A stretch of 25,378 nt of DNA, from the NCBI GenBank assembly GCA_003133075.1, contig PKZN01000135.1:8229-33606 (forward strand), read 5' to 3'. The position numbers were made by a program, and so were the translations under genes. Numbering within the stretch: position 1 is the first letter of the stretch; every line of letters begins with the position of its first letter. The DNA comes from Acidimicrobiaceae bacterium. Lineage in GTDB: Bacteria > Actinomycetota > Acidimicrobiia > Acidimicrobiales > RAAP-2. Below the pieces are notes generated by a model. That model searched no databases, was not told the origin of the DNA, and was given only the letters and a program-made list of their open reading frames with translations. Below, piece after piece: positions 15,470-21,974 of this stretch.

Positions 15470-15481
15470 GGCCGCGTCCGC

Positions 15482-16393
15482 GTGATCATCGGCGTCGTCG
15501 TTAGTCTCCTCGCGTCGGTGTGCTTTAGCGCCAGCAACCTTCTCGAGAAGCGAGCCGTGGACGCGATGTCGGACATCTCGGCGGTGTCGACTCGTGCCAT
15601 GTTGGCCAAACTCATCCGATCGCCCATGTGGATGACCGGCTTCGTCGTTGGCGTAGTGGCGGCGGGGTTGATGGTCCTCGGCTACGAGTTCGCTCCCATT
15701 GCGGTGGTGCAGACGATTTTCGGCGCGGGTCTCGTGTTGATCGTGGCCGCTTCGCACCTGTATCTCCACGAGTCGATGGACCGACGGGAGCTAGTCGGAC
15801 TCGCCATCATCATCGCGGCGGTCGTGCTGGTCTCGGTGACGCTCACGTCGGCGGCGGCGCCGGGCGTGGGAGGAAGCCTGCGAAGCGTGATGGGGGCAAG
15901 TGGCGCGACGCTCGTGGTCGCATTCGCTGGCTACGGGGCGCTTTCTCGCGCCCACGTCGGGGACGCCAGCCTTCGCTTTGGTGCCACGTCGGGTCTGCTC
16001 TACGGTGTCGCGGCACTCCAAACCAAAAGTGTGGCCGTCCTCTTGAATCGCGATGGCGTGCTGCACGGCGCGGGCAGGGCCTTCACCACGGCGTACCCCT
16101 ACGTCTTTGTGGTGGCGTCGTTGCTGGGTCTCATCGTGTTCCAGCGCGGTCTTCAAAGAAGCCGGATCTCGGTGCTCGTTCCCCTGACCAACGTGGTGGC
16201 GAGCGTCTACGTCGTCGTCGTGGGCATGGTCGTGTTCGACGAGCCCCTTCCCCGCAACGGCGTGCTCGCCGCCCTTCGCCTCATCGGATTCGCGCTCGCG
16301 TTAGGCGGCAATTGGCTCCTCGCGGTAGGTCCCATGACGCCGCGAGCGTTCACCAGTTCGGGTCCCTCGGTGCACGCCCCCGACGGTGGTTGA
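15482..16393 (+). CDS. EamA/DMT-superfamily transporter, possible lipid-linked sugar flippase
   Basis: The 303-residue protein has about nine or ten hydrophobic helices in the two-fold arrangement of drug/metabolite transporters: SLLASVCFSASNLLEKRAV at the N-terminus, VVQTIFGAGLVLIVAASHLYL in the first half, and VPLTNVVASVYVVVVGMVVF plus GFALALGGNWLLAV in the second. The superfamily exports metabolites and includes ArnE/ArnF, flippases of undecaprenyl-phosphate-aminoarabinose. With a polyprenyl-phosphate-type GT2 in the same locus, a sugar-flippase role is plausible but unproved. The start is GTG at 15482, 12 bases after the previous stop. The gene ends 24 bases before the convergent rfbH stop. 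Confidence 0.85.
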   Translation: MIIGVVVSLLASVCFSASNLLEKRAVDAMSDISAVSTRAMLAKLIRSPMWMTGFVVGVVAAGLMVLGYEFAPIAVVQTIFGAGLVLIVAASHLYLHESMDRRELVGLAIIIAAVVLVSVTLTSAAAPGVGGSLRSVMGASGATLVVAFAGYGALSRAHVGDASLRFGATSGLLYGVAALQTKSVAVLLNRDGVLHGAGRAFTTAYPYVFVVASLLGLIVFQRGLQRSRISVLVPLTNVVASVYVVVVGMVVFDEPLPRNGVLAALRLIGFALALGGNWLLAVGPMTPRAFTSSGPSVHAPDGG

Positions 16394-16417
16394 TCCACGA
16401 TCGGCGCGACGTTGCTG

Positions 16418-17857
16418 TTAGACGACGCCGAACTTGTGGCAGCAGTCCGCGATTTGCTCGATGATGTAGTCGAGATGCTCGACGGTCATACCCGAGTAGA
16501 CCCCGACCCAGAAGGCGCGATCCATCAGCTGATCGGTATTTCTGAGGTCACCCACGATCCGGTAGCCGCTCTGGCGTTCGCGTAACTCGTCGAAACACGG
16601 GTGTCGAGTGAGGTTCCCGGCGAAGAGCACGCGGGTTTGAATCTTCTCACCCTCGAGGAAGTTGACGATCTCGCTCCGCGAGAACGGCGCATCCTCACGC
16701 ACCGTCATGAGAAAACCGAACCAACTCGGGTCCGAATGTGGTGTCGCCTCGACGACGTCGAACACGTGAGCGAAGTCGGCGAGGCCCGCCCGGAGGTACG
16801 CGTGGTTACGACGACGGTCGGCACCGAAGTCGGGAAGTTTCTCCACCTGGGCGAGGCCGATAGCGGCTTGCAAGTCGGTCATCTTGAGGTTGTAGCCAAA
16901 GTGAGAGTAGGTGTACTTGTGGTCGTAGCCGAAGGGCAGTTGGCCCATCTGGTGCTCGAAGCGCAGGCCACAGGTGTTGTCCTTACCTGACTTGCAGTAG
17001 CAGTCGCGTCCCCAGTCACGAAAACTCGCCACAATGGCGTCGAGTGACTCGTCGTTGGTGTACACGGCACCGCCTTCGCCGGTGGTGATGTGGTGGGCGG
17101 GATAGAAACTGCTGGTCGAGAGGTCACCAAACGAGCCGGTGAATTTGGTCGTCGGCTCACCACCTCGTCGGGTCGTGTACGTCGATCCGAGGGCGTCGCA
17201 GTTGTCCTCGATCAACCAGAGTTCGTGGCGAGCGCAGAACTCAAGGACGGCATCGACGTCGAAGGGATTGCCCAGCGTGTGGGCCAACATCACCGCTCGC
17301 GTGCGCTCGCTCCACGCTGCTTCTAGCTGCGTGACGTCGACGTTGGCGGTGCGAGGATCGACGTCGATGAAGACCGGAACGGCACCGTGTTGGATTATTG
17401 GCGCCACGGTCGTCGGAAAGCCGGCCGCCACGGTAATTATTTCGTCGCCGGCCGACACGCGTCGCTCGCCCAATTTGGGTGACGTGAGCGCCGAGAACGC
17501 GGCCAAGTTCGCGGACGATCCCGAATTGACCAGACGGGCGAACTCGACGCCGACGAAGCGGGCGAGCGCGCTCTCTAACATGGCCGCGTAGCGTCCCTCG
17601 GTTAACCAGAAGTCGAGGGACGCGTTGACGAGATTGGTGACCTCGCGATCATCGAACACCCGCCCGGCGTATCGCACCAGACTTCGCCCAGCCACGAAGG
17701 GCCCTTCGTCCGCCTTCGAAGCAGCGACGTACTCACTGACCAGTTCGAGGATCTTCTGACGCAGCGCCCGGGGAGTGCCGGTCGACGCGCTCTTGATCTC
17801 GACGGGACTGTCGTCCGTGGGGCCCGAGCCCCCCTTCGATCCGACCGTGTCGCTCAC
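16418..17857 (-). CDS. rfbH: CDP-4-keto-6-deoxyglucose 3-dehydrase (E1/RfbH, PLP and [2Fe-2S])
   Basis: The 479-residue protein is an aspartate-aminotransferase-fold enzyme in which the PLP lysine is replaced by histidine: SFYPAHHITTGEGG, with His255 at the lysine position. A CX1CX7C cluster (Cys286, Cys288, Cys296 in RDCYCKSGKDNTCG) matches the [2Fe-2S] ligands of E1; a fourth ligand may be Cys220 in EDNC. These features together mark the dehydrase removing the 3-OH of CDP-4-keto-6-deoxyglucose in 3,6-dideoxyhexose synthesis. About 30 extra polar residues precede the usual start. The GTG at 17857 overlaps the rfbG stop by four bases (GTGA). It needs an electron-donating reductase, which is not in the window. 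Confidence 0.93.
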   Translation of the reverse strand: MSDTVGSKGGSGPTDDSPVEIKSASTGTPRALRQKILELVSEYVAASKADEGPFVAGRSLVRYAGRVFDDREVTNLVNASLDFWLTEGRYAAMLESALARFVGVEFARLVNSGSSANLAAFSALTSPKLGERRVSAGDEIITVAAGFPTTVAPIIQHGAVPVFIDVDPRTANVDVTQLEAAWSERTRAVMLAHTLGNPFDVDAVLEFCARHELWLIEDNCDALGSTYTTRRGGEPTTKFTGSFGDLSTSSFYPAHHITTGEGGAVYTNDESLDAIVASFRDWGRDCYCKSGKDNTCGLRFEHQMGQLPFGYDHKYTYSHFGYNLKMTDLQAAIGLAQVEKLPDFGADRRRNHAYLRAGLADFAHVFDVVEATPHSDPSWFGFLMTVREDAPFSRSEIVNFLEGEKIQTRVLFAGNLTRHPCFDELRERQSGYRIVGDLRNTDQLMDRAFWVGVYSGMTVEHLDYIIEQIADCCHKFGVV

Positions 17858-19011
17858 CGGGGTGTCGACCCGGTCGACGCAACATCAGCCCCCGTCACAG
17901 CACGGAGGGCGCGTGCTTCATCGAGTTCCAAGAATCGGCGGATCTGAGCGCTGGTCACGCGGTGCGCGTCGAACGAAGCGGAGTTCAGGGCGGCGTGATA
18001 CCACTCAACGGTCCAGTTCACCGTGGCGTCGAGATTGAGCAGCGGCCTCCAACCCAGACGCGTCCTGGCCCTCGAGCTATCGAGAATCAGTGTCGAACGC
18101 TCGCCGAGCGACGACTGGCCCACTTCGGTGTCGATGGGTGCGCCGCCCAGAGCATTCCAGGTCGTGGTGAGGCGCGCCACCAAGTCACGAACGGGGACTG
18201 CCGCGTTCGTCTCGGGTCCGAAGTTCCAGGACTCCGCGTAGGCCGCACCGCCTCGCTCGAGCGCGTCGGCCAGTCGGAGATAGCCGCTGATGGCATCGAG
18301 TACGTGCTGCCACGGCCGGACGGCGAGGGGTCGACGAAGGACGAGTGGGATGCCGTCTCGCGCCGCCCGGATCGCGTCGGGGACGATGCGCTGATCGGCC
18401 CAGTCGCCGCCCCCGAGGATGTTGCCCGCTCGAGCAGTCGCGAGTGCCATCTCGCTCGAGGAGAAAAACGAGGACTGGTAGGCGTGCGCCACGATCTCGG
18501 CGCCGGCCTTACTTGCGCTATAGGGGTCATCACCACCGAGGGGGTCCGTCTCGACGTGCGAACCCTCCGCGATGGCGTAACACTTGTCACTCGTCACCAC
18601 CACACAGGTGCGGGCGCTCGAGGCACGACGCAGTGCCTCCAGCACGTTCACCGTGCCCATGACGTTCGTATCAAAGGTGAGCGCGGGTTCGGCGTAGGAC
18701 GGCAAGACCTTGGACTGGGCGGCCAGGTGGAACACGGCCTCGGGGGCGAAGGTGGCGACCACGTCGTCCAGCGTGGACGCGTCGCGAATGTCACCCACGA
18801 TCGAACGCACGATGCCCGAGAGGCCGATGGCGTCGGCGAGCCCCCCGGCCTCGGGGTCGAGTGATAGGCCCGTGACGTCGGCGCCGGCGCCGGCGAGCAC
18901 GAGGGAGAGCCACGAACCGACGAAACCGTTGTGTCCAGTGATCAGCACGCGACGGCCGCGAAAGGAGCGCTCCAAAATCGACGAGAGTGAGGACTGCGGA
19001 GAGGTGGTCAC
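17854..19011 (-). CDS. rfbG: CDP-glucose 4,6-dehydratase
   Basis: The 385-residue extended SDR begins with RRVLITGHNGFVGSWLSLVLAGAGADVTGLSLDPEA, an NAD-binding motif GHNGFVG characteristic of CDP-glucose 4,6-dehydratases, followed by FHLAAQSKVLPSYAEP, VVVTSDKCY and catalytic DPYSASK (Tyr-x3-Lys). It converts CDP-glucose to CDP-4-keto-6-deoxyglucose. I chose the GTG at 19011 because it overlaps the rfbF stop as GTGA, the same arrangement as the next junction, and GGAAG lies just upstream. A GTG at 19023 would add four residues. It is the middle gene of the rfbF-rfbG-rfbH operon. Confidence 0.93.
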   Translation of the reverse strand: MTTSPQSSLSSILERSFRGRRVLITGHNGFVGSWLSLVLAGAGADVTGLSLDPEAGGLADAIGLSGIVRSIVGDIRDASTLDDVVATFAPEAVFHLAAQSKVLPSYAEPALTFDTNVMGTVNVLEALRRASSARTCVVVTSDKCYAIAEGSHVETDPLGGDDPYSASKAGAEIVAHAYQSSFFSSSEMALATARAGNILGGGDWADQRIVPDAIRAARDGIPLVLRRPLAVRPWQHVLDAISGYLRLADALERGGAAYAESWNFGPETNAAVPVRDLVARLTTTWNALGGAPIDTEVGQSSLGERSTLILDSSRARTRLGWRPLLNLDATVNWTVEWYHAALNSASFDAHRVTSAQIRRFLELDEARALRAVTGADVASTGSTPR

Positions 19012-19775
19012 CAGATCTTCCACGGTGCATCGCCCGTGTCCCAGAGGTCCTCGAGGACTTTACGATCGCGCAGCGTGTCCATGGGTTGCCAAAACCCATC
19101 GTGTAGAAACGCGCCGAGTTGTCCTTCTGAGGCCAAGCGTTCGAGGGGCTCATGCTCCCAGAGGGTGTCGTCACCGTCGATGTAGTCGAGTACCCGGGGT
19201 GAGAGGACAAAGAATCCGCCATTGATACGCGCGTCGCCTCCGTCGGGCTTCTCTCGAAATCGGGTCACGCGAGGTCCCTCAATTTCGAGCGCGCCGAAAC
19301 GCGACGGCGGACTAACGGCGGTGATGGTCGCCAGCGTCCCCTGCGAGCGATGGAACGCGGTCAATTTCGAGAGGTCGACAGTAGAGACGGCGTCACCGTA
19401 AGTCATGGCGAAGTCGTCGTCGTCGAGATACTCCGCCACTCGCTTGAGGCGCCCGCCGGTCTGCGTATCGATGCCGGTGTCGACGAGGGTGACCGTCCAC
19501 GGTTCGACGTCTCGATGCTGCAGTTCGACGGTCCCGCGTTTGAGGTCGAAGGTCACGTTCGAACTGTGGAGCGCGTAGTTCGAGAAATACTCCTTAATCA
19601 TGTAGCCCTTGTAGCCACAACAGATGACAAAATCGGACAGTCCTTGGGCCCCGTAGATCTTCATGATGTGCCACAGCAGCGGGTGCGTCCCGATTTCGAC
19701 CATGGGTTTAGGGCGGACCGTGGTCTCTTCGGAGAGGCGTGTTCCGTATCCTCCAGCGAGGATGACTACCTTCAC
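19008..19775 (-). CDS. rfbF: Glucose-1-phosphate cytidylyltransferase
   Basis: The 255-residue nucleotidyltransferase begins KVVILAGGYGTRLSEET and continues RPKPMVEIGTHPLLWHIMKIY and CCGYKGYMIKEYF, the RfbF signature that separates it from the dTDP-glucose enzyme RmlA (which has GGxGTRLxPxT). Later come MTYGDAVSTVDL, INGGFFVLSPRVLDYIDGD and FWQPMDTLRDRKVLEDLW, all typical of the family, and the length matches. It makes CDP-glucose from CTP and glucose-1-phosphate, the first step of 3,6-dideoxyhexose synthesis. The start is GTG at 19775. It is divergent from the GT2 gene at 19984, and the gap contains an inverted repeat. Confidence 0.95.
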   Translation of the reverse strand: MKVVILAGGYGTRLSEETTVRPKPMVEIGTHPLLWHIMKIYGAQGLSDFVICCGYKGYMIKEYFSNYALHSSNVTFDLKRGTVELQHRDVEPWTVTLVDTGIDTQTGGRLKRVAEYLDDDDFAMTYGDAVSTVDLSKLTAFHRSQGTLATITAVSPPSRFGALEIEGPRVTRFREKPDGGDARINGGFFVLSPRVLDYIDGDDTLWEHEPLERLASEGQLGAFLHDGFWQPMDTLRDRKVLEDLWDTGDAPWKIW

Positions 19776-19890
19776 GTTTCACGCCGCACGACGGGCGAGG
19801 TCACCCGAAGCGGGGGGTCGAGACGAACCAACTCGTGCATACGTCGACGGCGCCACTCAACTATGCGGCGCGGGCTGTGCATCACGGTCC

Positions 19891-19896
19891 ATTGTA
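19891..19896 (-). promoter_or_regulatory. Candidate -10 box of the rfbFGH operon
   Basis: The reverse strand reads TACAAT, a five-of-six match to the -10 consensus, about 115 bases before the rfbF start. No good -35 box is seen at standard spacing. Confidence 0.3.
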
Positions 19897-19907
19897 GTTA
19901 CCGGGTA

Positions 19908-19949
19908 CGTTGAAACACCTTGTTCTGGGCGCAAAGCGTTATTTCAACG
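19908..19949. promoter_or_regulatory. 8-bp inverted repeat, possible operator between divergent glycan genes
   Basis: CGTTGAAA (19908-19915) is matched by TTTCAACG (19942-19949), a perfect inverted repeat with 26 intervening bases. It lies in a locally AT-richer part of the 208-base gap between rfbF and the GT2 gene and could bind a dimeric regulator controlling both. Confidence 0.35.
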
Positions 19950-19983
19950 AGGGGCTCGGCCATAGACTTCGCACAACGACGGT

Positions 19984-20988
19984 ATGAAGCCACGGGGGTC
20001 CAACTTGCATCGTGTCTCGGTCGTGATTCCGGTCTATCAAGGCGAACGCACGCTGCCCGAGTTGGTGCAAGAACTCGCCGTTTTGTCGGCGCCGACGCGA
20101 AGTGCAGCGGGGCACGAGTTCGTCGTCGTCGAACTACTGCTCGTCAGTGATCGTGGACCGGACCGCTCCGACGCAGTGATTCGCGACCTGGCCGTTAGCT
20201 ACGACTTCGTCCGTCCCATCTGGCTGAGCCGCAATTTCGGCCAACATCCGGCGACGCTGGCGGGGATGGCGTCATCGAGTGGCGACTGGATCGTCACGAT
20301 GGACGAGGATGGCCAACACGACCCCGCGTTCATCGGTGACTTCTTAGACGTCGCGCTCGCGCGCGGTCTTCAACTCGTCTACGCCAATCCGATCAATCGC
20401 TCGCCGCACGGCAAAGTTCGAAACGGCGGTTCGCGTCTCGCGAAAGGTCTCTCGTCGAAGCTTTCGCCCGGTGGCAACCTCGCCATTGCGCAGAGCTATC
20501 GATTGGTACTGGGCGAAGTCGGTCGCAGTGTGGCGGCCTACGCGGGGTCGGGGGTCTACCTCGACGTCGCCCTCGGTTGGGTCACCGGACCGGCGGCGGT
20601 GTGTCCCGTCGAACTTCGCCGCGAAGGTGACCGTCCCTCCGGATACTCGCTACGGCGCCTGGTGTCACATTTCTGGAACCTCATCATCTCCAGTGGCACA
20701 CGCCCCCTGCGTCTGGTCAGCGTGTTGGGCGGGCTCTTTGTATCGGTCGGGATGCTGTTCACCTTGTACCTCATCATCGTGCGCTTCACCGCGCATTCGA
20801 TTCCCCAAGGTTGGACCTCGGTGATGGTCTTGGTGCTCGTCAGCACGGGCGCCATCTTGTTCTCACTCGGGATCATCGCCGAGTACGTCGGGGTGGCGGT
20901 CAGTATGGCGATGGGTAAACCGCTGTACCTCATCATCGCTGACCCCAACGACGGCCCGCTCGGTCGCGACGTGAAGGATGCCCCGTAA
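19984..20988 (+). CDS. Polyprenyl-phosphate-type GT2 glycosyltransferase (GtrB/ArnC/DPM-like)
   Basis: The 334-residue protein has a GT2 catalytic domain starting HRVSVVIPVYQGERTLPELVQEL, with LSRNFGQHPATLAGM and the metal motif DEDGQHDP (about 104-111), followed by two C-terminal membrane helices (about 245-270 and 280-305). This layout belongs to GtrB, ArnC and DPM-synthase-like enzymes, which put a sugar from a nucleotide donor onto polyprenyl phosphate at the inner membrane face. The sugar is unknown and could be the dideoxyhexose made by the neighbouring genes. ATG at 19984 has only weak ribosome-binding potential; a TAGACT box at 19963-19968 suggests a very short leader. The next SDR starts 20 bases after its stop. 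Confidence 0.9.
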   Translation: MKPRGSNLHRVSVVIPVYQGERTLPELVQELAVLSAPTRSAAGHEFVVVELLLVSDRGPDRSDAVIRDLAVSYDFVRPIWLSRNFGQHPATLAGMASSSGDWIVTMDEDGQHDPAFIGDFLDVALARGLQLVYANPINRSPHGKVRNGGSRLAKGLSSKLSPGGNLAIAQSYRLVLGEVGRSVAAYAGSGVYLDVALGWVTGPAAVCPVELRREGDRPSGYSLRRLVSHFWNLIISSGTRPLRLVSVLGGLFVSVGMLFTLYLIIVRFTAHSIPQGWTSVMVLVLVSTGAILFSLGIIAEYVGVAVSMAMGKPLYLIIADPNDGPLGRDVKDAP

Positions 20989-21008
20989 CCAACGATCTCG
21001 TACAGACC

Positions 21009-21956
21009 TTGGTCATCGGGCGGGGAGGCCTGCTCGGTCGACACGTCGCGTTGGCGCTGGCGACGAGGGGGACGATCTGGAAAATGGAGGCGATCGATTG
21101 GTCGACGCCGGTGTCGTGCGAAACGGGACTTCGCCGAGAAGTTGGACGTTTCGTCGCGGCGTGCGACGGTCGTCCGTGGCGCGTCGCGTGGTGCGCGGGC
21201 ACCGGCTTCTTGGGCGCAGACGAGCTCGCGCTCGAGGTGGAGCGGACCGCGCTGGCCGCGACGCTCGACACGCTGGCGTCCGGGTCACACCCCGAGCGCG
21301 GCGTCTTTTTCTTCTCCTCCTCCGCCGGTGGGGTCTACGCGGGGGTGGGGGCGCCCCCCTACGATGAGAGCTCGCCGCTGCGCACGCTGACGGCGTACGG
21401 GGATGCGAAGCTCCGCGCGGAGCGAATGGTCGCCGAGTGGTGTCTCGACGTTGGTACCTCCGCCCTCATCGGTCGCATCACGACGCTGTACGGACCAGGT
21501 CAGAACCTGGCCAAACCACAAGGGATCATCTCCCAGGTCTGTCGCAGCTACCTCTCGGGGCGACCGAGTTCGATCTACGTGCCCCTCGACACGATTCGTG
21601 ACTACCTCTACGTCGCCGACGCCGCAGGGCTGATCGCCGATGGTATGTCGCGGTTAGAGCACGAGCGCACGATCGATGGGTCAACGGTCGTGACGAAGAT
21701 CTTGGCTTCGCAACGACCCATCACCATCGGGGCCGTCCTCGGCGAAATGCGTCGCGTGTTCAAGGGTTCGCCGCGCTACGTCGTGGCGTCCTCGGTGCTC
21801 TCGAACGTGCAGACCCGAGACCTCAGCGTTCGTTCTCGGGTCTGGCCCGAGCTCGACCGCCGTACCTTGACGCCCCTTCCGGTGGGTGTCGCTCGTACCG
21901 CCGCGGATCTGCTGGGTCAACTTCAACAGGGCGATCTCGCCGCCGCTTCTCGTTGA
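21009..21956 (+). CDS. Extended SDR, sugar-nucleotide epimerase/dehydratase-like
   Basis: The 315-residue protein starts VIGRGGLLGRH, a GxxGxxG nucleotide-binding motif, and has FFFSSSAGGVYAG, the catalytic YGDAK (Tyr-x3-Lys), GRITTLYGPGQNLAKPQG and TIRDYLYVADAAGLI, all usual in NDP-sugar epimerases/dehydratases. The exact reaction is not recognisable. The only start in the frame upstream of the motif is TTG at 21009, with no ribosome-binding site, leaving an unusually short N-terminus before the Rossmann motif; coupling to the GT2 gene 20 bases upstream is likely. A perfect hairpin spans its TGA stop. Confidence 0.82.
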   Translation: MVIGRGGLLGRHVALALATRGTIWKMEAIDWSTPVSCETGLRREVGRFVAACDGRPWRVAWCAGTGFLGADELALEVERTALAATLDTLASGSHPERGVFFFSSSAGGVYAGVGAPPYDESSPLRTLTAYGDAKLRAERMVAEWCLDVGTSALIGRITTLYGPGQNLAKPQGIISQVCRSYLSGRPSSIYVPLDTIRDYLYVADAAGLIADGMSRLEHERTIDGSTVVTKILASQRPITIGAVLGEMRRVFKGSPRYVVASSVLSNVQTRDLSVRSRVWPELDRRTLTPLPVGVARTAADLLGQLQQGDLAAASR

Positions 21957-21969
21957 GGCGGCGAGATCG
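21932..21969. terminator. Perfect 13-bp hairpin spanning the SDR stop, probable bidirectional terminator
   Basis: CGATCTCGCCGCC (21932-21944) and GGCGGCGAGATCG (21957-21969) are exact reverse complements around a 12-base loop that contains the TGA stop (21954-21956). The right arm ends 5 bases before the convergent DUF2079 stop. It would fold in transcripts of either strand. No T-run follows. Confidence 0.65.
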
Positions 21970-21974
21970 ACGTT

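Noticed and set aside
17962..18864. A 300-codon open frame antisense to rfbG
   Set aside because: It mirrors third-position GC of rfbG; no recognisable domain and no ribosome-binding site.
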